A model generated the notes under the pieces. The model was not told where the DNA came from. It did no database searches and worked only from the letters and a program-made list of their open reading frames with translations. Of a DNA stretch of 64,000 nucleotides, positions 51,137-59,748 are shown one piece after another (within the stretch, counting starts at the first letter, position 1; each line of letters opens with the position of its first letter). The position numbers were made by a program, and so were the translations under genes. This DNA is from Shewanella dokdonensis. GTDB lineage: Bacteria > Pseudomonadota > Gammaproteobacteria > Enterobacterales > Shewanellaceae. The stretch is taken from the NCBI RefSeq assembly GCF_018394335.1, contig NZ_CP074572.1:4063407-4127406 (forward strand), read 5' to 3'.

Positions 51137-51806
51137 ATGTCACCTCGTACTGTTGCAATCTTTGTTGACGCAGGTTTTTTAATCGAATATTCACGAAAGT
51201 TGTGGATCCCGACATGCAGATGAGTCCAGATGACCTTGCAAAAAGGATGTGGCATTACTGGATAAAACATGTAGACAGACGAAATGGAGAAAACCTCTAT
51301 CGCATTTATTACTATGACTGCCCCCTTTAACATTAAAAGCCCAACATCCAATTACTAATAAACAGATCGATTTTTCAAAAAGCGATATCACTATTTATAA
51401 AAATAGGTTACATGAGGCTTTACTCCATCAACCATATGTAGCCTGCCGAATGGGGCAGTTAAGCACACTGGACAAAGACTGGGGATTTATTCGAAAAGAT
51501 AAAATACATAGCTTCAATAAACTCATTAGAGGCGAAGTGAACATAGCCGATATAGACCCTAACAATGTATCTATCCGCCCGAGACAAAAAGGTGTAGATA
51601 TGAAACTTGGAGTGGATATTACCAGTGTCGTACTAAAAAAATTAGCTAACAAAATCATACTTATTTCTGGTGATAGCGATTTTGTTCCTGCTGCAAAATT
51701 GGCACGAATAGAAGGTGCTCACTTCATCCTTGACGCTATGGGTAGGAAGGTAAAGGGAGAGCTTGCAGAACACATTGATGGACTAAAAGTTTTATTCATC
51801 ATGTAA
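51137..51806 (+). CDS. NYN-domain (PIN-like RNase) protein inserted in tail genes (two frameshifts)
   Basis: The protein starts MSPRTVAIFVDAGFLIEYSR, whose FVDAGF carries the first acidic catalytic residue. It continues after repairs near 51203 (KLVDPDMQMSPDDLAKRMW) and in the C5 run at 51321-51325 (DCPPLTLKAQHPITNKQIDF). The end has KGVDMKLGVDITSVVLKKLA and LISGDSDFVPAAKLA, the remaining NYN acidic residues. At about 223 residues it is a LabA/DUF88-like nuclease. The DNA is AT-rich against its phage neighbours. It may cut RNA as a defence or lysogeny factor; function unknown. The 150 bases upstream contain a T-rich terminator-like stretch (CCCGGGGGCTTTTCTTTTT). Confidence 0.82.
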
Positions 51807-51885
51807 ATAAAAGCCAAATCAGTGCTTCTGACTAAAGATTAGTTGCTACGAATACTAAACAACCATAGCAACAGCAAAAAATTAA

Positions 51886-52221
51886 TTAAGCTAATTTAGA
51901 TAAATAACGGCCTTTAATCGTAATTCTAAACGAAGGTTGACCAATAACATTACCTTCAGCGATGAATTCTGCACTTTCAGTCTGATGGCCATTAAGTTCA
52001 AGTTGAAACTCCGGTAAATTACCAAAGATAGATTGGGTAGACGAGTTCCAACGTTTAATAGTTAGTCTAGACACGAAATTAGATTCATGATAGTTGATCG
52101 TTCCAGTATACACATAACCATAATCACCACCATTTACACCTTCACCATTAAACACTGCAATGCCCTCTCCCAATGCCCCAACATTAGAAGAAAAAACAAC
52201 ATGATAAATACCATCTTTCAT
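51886..52221 (-). CDS. GrlR-like small regulator-fold protein
   Basis: The 111 residues MKDGIYHVVFSSNVGALGEG, IAVFNGEGVNGGDYGYVYTG and RITIKGRYL have the repeated beta-strand pattern of the GrlR family (named after the type III secretion negative regulator). Such proteins occur widely next to mobile genes without a known role. It faces left inside the AT-rich block, opposite to the phage genes, so it is likely expressed in the lysogen. Confidence 0.7.
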   Translation of the reverse strand: MKDGIYHVVFSSNVGALGEGIAVFNGEGVNGGDYGYVYTGTINYHESNFVSRLTIKRWNSSTQSIFGNLPEFQLELNGHQTESAEFIAEGNVIGQPSFRITIKGRYLSKLA

Positions 52222-52343
52222 TGAAACATCTCCTTTGCTATTAAAAATACGATCCTACCACTTATGTATAGTCGAGTTAAAACACAAAAAAACACAATTA
52301 GAGAAATTAATACCCAACATATTAAATCATCAACAAAACCACT

Positions 52344-52679
52344 TCATAATGTACCAAGTTTATCAAATCCTAACTTGATTGATGTGAGAAACAGCACTAC
52401 GTAAATTAACATAAATGATATTCCCAACAAACCTCGTTTAACCTTAGTAATACTCAATTTATCAATTGCTTTCATAGCTTCCAATCCCGAAAAAACACCG
52501 TACCCGATCGCAAAACCACCTAAAAAAATCATATAAAAATAAATTAACAAATAATTTGACCCAGGTTTACTTAAACCGTTGCTTAGTAGTGCGGCAGCTA
52601 TAAGCATCGTTACAGGTACTACCAATCTCTTTATTGACAGCTCAAAAATATCTAATCCTGCTTTTAAATTATCATCCAT
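52344..52679 (-). CDS. Small membrane protein with three hydrophobic segments
   Basis: A 111-residue ORF, MDDNLKAGLDIFELSIKRLV onward. Hydrophobic segments are at about 20-36 (VPVTMLIAAALLSNGL), 43-64 (NYLLIYFYMIFLGGFAIGYG) and 84-104 (GLLGISFMLIYVVLFLTSIK), with a charged loop between the second and third. I do not recognise a family. It faces left with the GrlR-like gene 122 bases downstream; they may form a lysogen-expressed pair. Confidence 0.6.
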   Translation of the reverse strand: MDDNLKAGLDIFELSIKRLVVPVTMLIAAALLSNGLSKPGSNYLLIYFYMIFLGGFAIGYGVFSGLEAMKAIDKLSITKVKRGLLGISFMLIYVVLFLTSIKLGFDKLGTL

Positions 52680-52839
52680 TCTAAATTCCCTTACATCTAC
52701 ACTTAAATAATGAGTAATCTATCTTTGCAAAGCGATCAAACCAATACTTATCATAAAAAATACTAATATGCGTTGCAGTCCATTTAAGTGATACCAGTCA
52801 CCCCTCGGCTGCTTGCCTCACTGATTTACTCCCTCGACC

Positions 52840-53455
52840 ATGATGGCCATGAATGCCATCACGCTATTGGCTGACTTACGTCGGCGTATTGATAACCTGC
52901 TGCGCCTGGGCACTGTTGAAGCCGTCCGGGCCGGTGAGTGCCGGGTAAAATCCGGTGAGCTGCTAACCGATTGGCGGCCGTATCTCACCCAACGTGCAGG
53001 CGGCCCGCAGCAGTTGGCGCCCCACCCGGGGTGAGCAGGTATTGCTGCTGTCGCTTTCGGGTGATGTCACCAACGCTTATGTGTTGCCAGCACTGTATTG
53101 CGATGCGCTGCCAGAACCTGACGACCACCCGACCCGCCACCGTACTGATTACCCCGATGGTGCGGTGATTGAGTATGACCCCGAAGTTGGTGCCCTCACC
53201 GCCAAGGGTATCAAAACCGCACGGGTGCAGGCGTCCGAAAGGGTCACCATCGATACCCCCAACGCCGACTTTACGGGCAATGTCTCTATTGCCCAAAAGC
53301 TCACCGTTAACCAAGGCGTATCGGTTAAAGGCGCGATTGACCATCAGGGCCAGATGACCAACCAGGGCGGCGTCAGTATTGATGGCATTAACTTCGGCAC
53401 ACACAAACATGGCGGCGTGGATACCGGCAACGGCACCTCTGGAGGCCCACAGTGA
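52840..53455 (+). CDS. V: Baseplate assembly/spike protein (P2 gpV family; frameshifted)
   Basis: The N-terminus MMAMNAITLLADLRRRIDNL, the OB-like core GTVEAVRAGECRVKSGELLT and, after a shift near 53025, RPTRGEQVLLLSLSGDVTNA. The C-terminus has the needle strand repeats VTIDTPNADFTGNVSIAQKL and the tip INFGTHKHGGVDTG with the metal-binding HxH of gpV spikes. The joined length is about 205 residues. It punctures the host membrane. Confidence 0.92.
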
Positions 53456-53781
53456 ATGTGACCACCGGCCAGCGCCTCAGTACCCGCGACCATATTGCCC
53501 AGAGCATCCGCGACATTCTGTGTACGCCCATAGGTAGCCGGGTAATGCGCCGTGATTACGGCTCAGCGCTGTTTGAGTTAATTGACCAGCCGCAGCATGG
53601 TGCCACCCGCTTGCGCCTGATGGCGGCGATTGTCGATGCCCTCACCCAATGGGAACCCCGGGTGCGCATTACCGCCGTTACCCTGGGCAACAGCGCCCTG
53701 GACGGCAAGCTCATTATCACGCTGGAAGTGCAACGCAGCGACACTCAGAGCAATGAGCAGTACCAAGTGAATTACGGGTAA
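53452..53781 (+). CDS. W: Baseplate assembly protein (P2 gpW family)
   Basis: The 109 residues begin at a GTG that overlaps the gpV stop (GTGA). MNVTTGQRLSTRDHIAQSIR, RDILCTPIGSRVMRRDYGSA and the block LTQWEPRVRITAVTLG match gpW/gp25-like baseplate proteins. Confidence 0.94.
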   Translation: MNVTTGQRLSTRDHIAQSIRDILCTPIGSRVMRRDYGSALFELIDQPQHGATRLRLMAAIVDALTQWEPRVRITAVTLGNSALDGKLIITLEVQRSDTQSNEQYQVNYG

Positions 53782-53821
53782 GTGCGGCCGCCGCACTGCC
53801 AAGCACCAATAGGGCTACATC

Positions 53822-54814
53822 ATGAGTGTCATTAATTTAAACCAGCTGCCATCTCCCAACATTATTGAAGCCATTGATTATGAGACCATCCTCAGCGAGA
53901 TGACATCAGCCTTAATCGGCCTCGACCCGAGCCTGGGTGAGGTGCTGGCGCTCGACTCCGAGCCGCTCAACAAGCTGCTGCAGATTGTCAGCTACCGGGA
54001 AATGCTGCTGCGCCAGCGCGTCAACGAAGCGGCCAAGGCGGTCATGCTGGCCTATGCGCTCGATGCCGACCTGGATAACCTCGCCGCCCTGCTTGGGGTC
54101 AAACGCCTGGTGATTGATGCGGGTGACCCCACCGCCGCCACGCCCATTCCGCCGACCTATGAAGAAGATGAACCCTTCCGCCAGCGTATCCTGCTGTCAC
54201 TGGATGGCTTATCGGTGGCAGGGCCCGCGCGCGCCTATATCTATCATGCGCTCAGTGCCGATGGCCGGGTGCTGGATGCCAGCGTGGAAAGTCCACAGTT
54301 CACCACCTACACCCTGCCGGAGGCGCTGGCGGCACAGTTGCCCAGTAACGTCATGGTGCTGCAGTGTACCTATGATGCGGGGCTGCCCCATCCTCGGCCG
54401 GGCGATGTGGCGGTGACCGTGTTATCGCGTGAAGGTAACGGGGAACCCAGCAGCGAGTTGGTTGATATGGTCAACACCCGCCTGTCAGGCGAAGATTTGC
54501 GGCCATTGACGGACAACGTCTATACCCGCAGTGCCACGATTGTGAATTACCGCGTGGACGCGCAGCTCTATACCTTTGCAGGTCCCGATCCTACGGTGGT
54601 GGTATCTTCCGCCATTACGGCAGTAAAAGCCTACATCAATGATAACCGCCGCCTCGGGCGCAGTGTCACCCTGTCCGGGTTATATGCAGCGCTGCATGTG
54701 GGCGGTGTGCAGCGGGTTGAGCTGCGGTCACCCACCGCGGATGTGCATTGTAGTATCAACCAGGCCGCCTTCTGTGACGACATTCAGGTGGTCTATGGAG
54801 GTATCGCGCAATGA
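53822..54814 (+). CDS. J: Baseplate assembly protein (P2 gpJ family)
   Basis: The 330 residues start MSVINLNQLPSPNIIEAIDY. Conserved blocks are ETILSEMTSAL, LYRE-like SYREMLLRQRVNEAAKAVML, ADLDNLAALLGVKRL, FRQRILLSLDGLSVAGPARA and PLTDNVYTRSATIVNYRVDA. It is a baseplate wedge protein. Its stop overlaps the gpI start by 4 bases. Confidence 0.96.
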   Translation: MSVINLNQLPSPNIIEAIDYETILSEMTSALIGLDPSLGEVLALDSEPLNKLLQIVSYREMLLRQRVNEAAKAVMLAYALDADLDNLAALLGVKRLVIDAGDPTAATPIPPTYEEDEPFRQRILLSLDGLSVAGPARAYIYHALSADGRVLDASVESPQFTTYTLPEALAAQLPSNVMVLQCTYDAGLPHPRPGDVAVTVLSREGNGEPSSELVDMVNTRLSGEDLRPLTDNVYTRSATIVNYRVDAQLYTFAGPDPTVVVSSAITAVKAYINDNRRLGRSVTLSGLYAALHVGGVQRVELRSPTADVHCSINQAAFCDDIQVVYGGIAQ

Positions 54815-55341
54815 GTCATTCGCTATTACCGCCCAATGCCACTGCGCTTGAGCGCCATCTGGAAACCGTGTTGCTGCGCGCCACCGAACTGCCAACCCCG
54901 CTGCGGGAGATATGGAACCCCGACACCTGCCCGGTAGCCTTGCTGCCCTGGCTGGCCTGGTCTCTTGGGGTGACCACCTGGAAGTCCTACTGGCCGGAGT
55001 CCGTGCGCCGCAGCATCCTGCGCAGTGCTATTGAAACCAAACGCCGACAGGGCACTGCCCAATCAGTGCGTACCGTGGTGGAGTCCTTTGGTGCCGCCCT
55101 GGCACTGCGGGAAAGCCGTGAAGGCGCGCCCCATCACTTTGATATCACCATTAACGCCCCAGAAATGGACGGCGCCAGTATTACTGCCCAGTTTCAGCAG
55201 GACATCATTGATGAAGTGACGCGGGTGAAACCGGCGCGCTCATACATGACGGTCCAGGCTTCATTGACTGCCGACACCCGTTTATCGCTGGCCGGCGCGG
55301 TGCGCGCCGCCAATTACACCCGCTTGGAGTTAGCTGTATGA
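54811..55341 (+). CDS. I: Tail protein I (P2 gpI family)
   Basis: The 176 residues contain MSHSLLPPNATALERHLETV, LREIWNPDTCPVALLPWLAW and SLGVTTWKSYWPESVRRSIL, the block that defines gpI, then GTAQSVRTVVESFGA. Baseplate component. It overlaps gpJ and gpH by 4 bases each. Confidence 0.96.
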   Translation: MSHSLLPPNATALERHLETVLLRATELPTPLREIWNPDTCPVALLPWLAWSLGVTTWKSYWPESVRRSILRSAIETKRRQGTAQSVRTVVESFGAALALRESREGAPHHFDITINAPEMDGASITAQFQQDIIDEVTRVKPARSYMTVQASLTADTRLSLAGAVRAANYTRLELAV

Positions 55342-57432
55342 ACCTCACCATCACCGCGGCGGGCCGCGCCGCCCTTATCAACGCCCAGAATACCGGCACC
55401 AACGCCATCACCATTACCGCGATTAGTCTGAGTGAAACCGCCTTTGACGCCACCCCCGACGTCACAACGCTGCCAAAGGAGATCAAACGCCTGGACACAT
55501 TTGCTGGCGAACTGGTCGATGATGACACGCTGCATGTGACCATCCGCGATGAATCTAATGATGCTTACCAGTTAATCGCCTTTGGCCTCTATAGCGATGA
55601 TGACACCCTGTTCGCGGTGTATTCACAGCCGGAAGTCATTCTGGAGAAAACCCCGAGCGCCGTGGCCTTGCTGGCGGTGGATATCAAGCTAGACGCTGCC
55701 GATGCTGCGCTTATCAACATCACCGGCGATACCAGCTTCATGCTGCCACCGGGCACAGAATCCGTACCGGGGCTGCTGCAACTGACACAGGACAGCTCAC
55801 CACTGGATGACCGCCACCTGGCCGTCCACAGTGCGCGCGTGACCCAGATGATTAACCTGCGGTTTGCTGACAGCGGCCTGGACGACGTGGCCCACTGGAA
55901 TGCCGCCTGGCATTGGGGCAATCATGCAGTGGCCGGCTATCGCTATGCTGGCACCGGTAACGAGCAGGTGCGCAATAACAGCCAGCTCGATGCCCGCTAT
56001 GTGCAGCAGGCCAGTCGCGGGGTCGCTGGCGGCGTGGCAACCCTGGATGCCAATGCCAAAATCCCGCTCAATCAGATCAACGATTCAGTATTAGGTCAGG
56101 TCGAATACAAAGGCGTGTGGGATGCAGCCAACAACGTGCCGACACTGCCCAGCGTGCCCGCCAAGAAAGGCGATTACTACATTGTCAAAGTGGCCGGCAG
56201 TCAGTTTGGCCTTACCTTCGAGCTAGGCGACTGGCTCATTTCCAATGGCAGCCAATGGGACAAGGTGGATAACACCGATGCGGTCTCTTCGGTGAATGGC
56301 CGTACCGGCCATGTGTCACTGAATGCCGCCGATGTGGGTGCTGCGCCCACCACACACAGCCACAGCTGGAGTCAGGTGTCTGGTATTCCGGCCACCGCCA
56401 GTCGCTGGCCGTCCTGGAGTGAAGTGAGCAGCAAGCCTGCCAGCTTTCCCCCATCTGGGCACAGCCACACGGAATTGGGTGGTAACAACTATATCTCCGG
56501 GGCCTGGCGGCGCCGTCCTTCTTTGGCTCGGGCAAACTGCGCTACCAGATGCTGGGCAATGGCAGTAACGGTCTGGGGGCGTTCCAGGTATAAGCTGGAG
56601 TGATTGCCTGTGGATCTCAGCTTACAGCGGCACCGATGTAAAGGTGTCCAACCTGCTGTGCATGGACAAATCGGGCGCGGGTCGCATCGGCTTCAGACAG
56701 CAGGCGTATGACGCCAGCACCTGGGGCCAGTTTAACGAGATCTACCACACCGGACACAAGCCCAGCTATGCAGAAGTCGGTGCCGCCCCCGCCACACACA
56801 GCCACAGTTGGAGTCAGGTAGCCAATATCCCGGTGACCGCCAGCCGCTGGCCCGCCTGGAATGAAGTGAGCAGCAAGCCCGCCACTTTCCCACCGGCGGC
56901 CCACACGCACGACTATGTACCGACCGCCCGCAAGGTGAACGGCAAAGCCTTGACTGCCGATATCTCCCTGACGGCCGCCGATGTGGGGGCCGCAGCCTCC
57001 TCGCACAGCCACAGCTGGAGTCAGGTGTCCGGTATTCCCGCCACCGCCAGTCGCTGGCCGTCCTGGAATGAAGTCAGCAGTAAACCGTCAAGTTTCACAC
57101 CCTCGGCCCATAGCCACACCGGCAAGATGACCTTTACCCTGCTGTTAGGTTCTGCCGTTGCACAGGGGAACTTCACCCTGTCCGCGCCGTACTCCAGTTT
57201 TGATGGATTGGTGGTAATTGCCGGCGGTGATGACAGCTCCTATGCAGCCATGAGCTTTCTGCCCACCGACATGCTCAATGCGGTGAGGTCGCTGGGACTG
57301 GATGTGTGCCTGCTACAGTCTGATGGCATTCGCTTCCGGGGCTATTTCAGCAGCAACAACCAGACCTTTGTCACCACCTCGGAAAACGCCAAGGTACACC
57401 GCATTTATGGCTACAAATACACGGTGAGTTAA
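55338..57432 (+). CDS. H: Tail fibre protein (P2 gpH-like; frameshifted, modular repeats)
   Basis: The N-terminal 150 residues are a DUF3751-type fibre head (MNLTITAAGRAALINAQNTG, TLPKEIKRLDTFAGELVDDD). Three copies follow of a repeat beginning HSHSWSQVSGIPATASRWPS with NEVSSKPASF (DNA at about 56356, 56796 and 57000), each introduced by a DVGAAP-type turn. Breaks near 56500 and 56592 are repaired through GGLAAPSFFGSGKLRYQMLG and WSDCLWISAYSGTDVKVSNL. The C-terminal 100 residues are probably the receptor-binding tip. There is no tail-fibre assembly gene (gpG) after it. It determines host range. Confidence 0.88.
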
Positions 57433-57477
57433 CGCCGTCCATTACCCCGCGAGAGTCACCCCCTCAAGCCTTTGCCT

Positions 57478-57538
57478 GGCTCCTGATGGGTTTGCAAGCT
57501 AACGCTGCTAATGCTGAGTTTGCAAACCTCATGGAGCC
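57478..57538 (+). promoter_or_regulatory. Hairpin covering the ribosome site of the sheath gene
   Basis: The left arm GGCTCC...GGTTTGCAA (57478-57497) pairs with the right arm TTGCAAACC...GGAGCC (57520-57538) as 9-bp and 6-bp stems split by a small internal loop. The GGAG Shine-Dalgarno of FI lies in the right arm, 7 bases before the ATG. The loop has direct repeats GCTAACGCT/GCTAATGCT. It could be a translational switch or an internal terminator; there is no T-run. Confidence 0.5.
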
Positions 57539-57544
57539 CACTTT

Positions 57545-58717
57545 ATGTCTGATTACCACCATGGTGTGCGTGTCGTTGAAATCAACGAAGGCACCCGCAC
57601 CATCCGAACTGTTGCGACTTCGGTGATTGGGATTGTCGCCACTGGCGATGACGCTGATGTTGACCAATTCCCGCTGAACCAACCGGTGCTGCTGACCACC
57701 CCGAAAAATGCCATTGGCAAGGCCGGTAAAACCGGCACCTTGAAACAAACCCTGACGGCCATCACCAATGTGGTCAATACCATGGTGGTCGTAGTGCGGG
57801 TTGCCAGTGGTGCCGATGACGCCGAAACCTCTGCCAACGTGATTGGTACCGTCACCGAAGACGGCCAGTACACCGGCATACAGGCGCTGCTGGCCGCGCA
57901 GTCACAACTTGGCGTGAAACCCCGTATTCTGGGGGTGCCGGGACTCGATACCCTGCCAGTCACCACCGCCTTGTGTGCCGTTGCCAAGAAACTGCGCGCC
58001 TTTGTGTATGCCTATGCGCATGACTGCGCCACCAAAGAAGCGGTGGCCGCTTACCGCGAGAATTTTGGCGACCGCGAACTGATGCTCATTTGGCCGGAGT
58101 TTATCGAATTCAACACCGATACCGCACAAAGCAGTGCTGTGCCGGCAACCGCTTATGCCCTGGGCTTACGCGCTTACATTGATAAGACTGTGGGCTGGCA
58201 CAAGACGCTATCCAACGTCACGGTGCCGAACGTCACCGGTATTTCCAAGCAGGTATTCTGGGACTTGCAGGACCCGGATACCGATGCCGGGTACCTCAAC
58301 AGTCACGATATCACCACTCTCATCCGGCAGGACGGCTTTCGCTTCTGGGGTTCACGCACCTGCACCGAAGATCCGCTGTTTGCCTTTGAAAACTACACCC
58401 GCACCGCACAGGTACTGGCCGACACCGTGGCCGATGCACACCTGTGGGCCATTGATAAACCGCTGACCCCCACACTGGTGAAAGACATTATCGAAGGTAT
58501 CAATGCCAAGTTCCGCGAACTCAAGGGCCAGGGCTATATTGTTGACGGCACTGCCTGGTACAACGAGGACCTCAACGAAGCTGCTACCCTCAAGGCGGGC
58601 AAGCTGTATATCGATTATGACTACACGCCGGTACCGCCATTGGAAGATTTGACCTTCCAGCAGCGCATTACTGACACCTATCTGGCCGATTTTGCTGCCG
58701 CCGTGGCAGCGGCATAA
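57545..58717 (+). CDS. FI: Tail sheath protein (P2 gpFI family)
   Basis: The 390 residues start MSDYHHGVRVVEINEGTRTI, with TSVIGIVATGDDADVDQFPL, VGWHKTLSNVTVPNVTGISK, FRFWGSRTCTEDPLFAFENY and ADAHLWAIDKPLTPTLVKDI. These are the core blocks of contractile phage sheaths. It contracts to drive the tube. Intact. Confidence 0.97.
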   Translation: MSDYHHGVRVVEINEGTRTIRTVATSVIGIVATGDDADVDQFPLNQPVLLTTPKNAIGKAGKTGTLKQTLTAITNVVNTMVVVVRVASGADDAETSANVIGTVTEDGQYTGIQALLAAQSQLGVKPRILGVPGLDTLPVTTALCAVAKKLRAFVYAYAHDCATKEAVAAYRENFGDRELMLIWPEFIEFNTDTAQSSAVPATAYALGLRAYIDKTVGWHKTLSNVTVPNVTGISKQVFWDLQDPDTDAGYLNSHDITTLIRQDGFRFWGSRTCTEDPLFAFENYTRTAQVLADTVADAHLWAIDKPLTPTLVKDIIEGINAKFRELKGQGYIVDGTAWYNEDLNEAATLKAGKLYIDYDYTPVPPLEDLTFQQRITDTYLADFAAAVAAA

Positions 58718-58726
58718 GGAATTCCC

Positions 58727-59245
58727 ATGGCATTACCCCGTAAGTTAAAACACCTCAACGTGTTTATTGATGGCGAAAGCTGGGTCGGTGAAGCAGAAGA
58801 ATTCACCCCGGCCAAGCTGACCCGCAAGTTTGACCCCTATCGCGGTGGCGGTATGCCCGGTGCCGCCAATATCGACATGGGGCTGGATGATGCAGCCCTG
58901 GATATCGAGTTTGTGTTCGCTGGCTACAGTGAAGCCATCACCAAGCGCCAGGGAGCCAGCAAGATTGATGGCGTACCGCTGCGCTTTGCCGGGTCATTCC
59001 AGCGCGATGACACGGGCGAGGTATCCACCGTTGAAATCGTCTGCCGCGGCCGCTTCAAGGAGATTGACCGTGGCACCTTCAAGAATGGCGAGAACAGCAC
59101 CTCCAAAGCCAGCATGAGCTGCACCTATTACAAAGAGGTGCTGGATGGTCAGGTGCTGCATGAAATCGATGTCATCAACATGATTGAAATCGGCCCGGAT
59201 GGTGTTGACCGCATGGCCGAGCACCGCAAAGCCATTGGCCTCTGA
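58727..59245 (+). CDS. FII: Major tail tube protein (P2 gpFII family)
   Basis: The 172 residues start MALPRKLKHLNVFIDGESWV, with EEFTPAKLTRKFDPYRGGGM, RFAGSFQRDDTGEVSTVEIV and KASMSCTYYKEVLDGQVLHE. It forms the inner tube. AAGGAATTCCC precedes the ATG 9 bases after the sheath stop. Confidence 0.97.
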   Translation: MALPRKLKHLNVFIDGESWVGEAEEFTPAKLTRKFDPYRGGGMPGAANIDMGLDDAALDIEFVFAGYSEAITKRQGASKIDGVPLRFAGSFQRDDTGEVSTVEIVCRGRFKEIDRGTFKNGENSTSKASMSCTYYKEVLDGQVLHEIDVINMIEIGPDGVDRMAEHRKAIGL

Positions 59246-59254
59246 TTGTTCCGA

Positions 59255-59284
59255 CCCGTGCCCACCTTGGGCATGGGGATTTTT
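59255..59284 (+). terminator. Terminator-like hairpin between FII and E
   Basis: CCCGTGCCC and GGGCATGGG form a 9-bp stem (one G-T pair) over a 5-base loop, followed by GATTTTT. It may reduce expression of E and T relative to sheath and tube. Confidence 0.65.
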
Positions 59285-59308
59285 AGCGTTTACCTTTGAG
59301 GAAATCCC

Positions 59309-59748
59309 ATGAGCACTGAAACCGTCACGCTCGATAACCCTATCCAACGCGGTGATACACAGATCACCGACATTACCCTGCGCAAACCCAAAGCCGGTGA
59401 ACTGCGCGGCCTAAACCTCAATGACATTCTCAACATGGATGTCAATTCCCTCACGGTACTGCTGCCACGTATCTCCAGTCCGATGCTCACCAAAGACGAA
59501 GCGCGCCAGTTGGAGCCCGAAGACTTGCTGCTGTTAGGGGGCGCTGTCGCCAATTTTTTGTTGCCGAAGCAGCTGCGGGAACCCAGCTCCCCGGATGCGT
59601 AGATGACCTGATGGCGGATATCGCCATCATCTTTCACTGGCCGCCGAGCGAAATGGCGGCCTTTACCCTGGATGAACTGCAGCACTGGCACACCCTGGCG
59701 GTGAGCCGCTGGAACCGAGTGAATAGCGCTGAGAATGCCGATGAATAG
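59309..59748 (+). CDS. E: Tail assembly chaperones gpE and gpE+E' (programmed -1 frameshift)
   Basis: gpE alone (59309-59602, 97 residues) reads MSTETVTLDNPIQRGDTQIT and ends REPSSPDA. The slippery heptamer TTTTTTG at 59554-59560 (codons AAT TTT TTG) allows a -1 shift. The shifted frame continues VAEAAAGTQLPGCVDDLMAD, IAIIFHWPPSEMAAFTLDEL and stops at 59746-59748. That extension is the GpE' family. The same heptamer and arrangement are established for P2 gpE/E+E'. Both products are chaperones for the tape-measure protein that follows. Confidence 0.92.
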
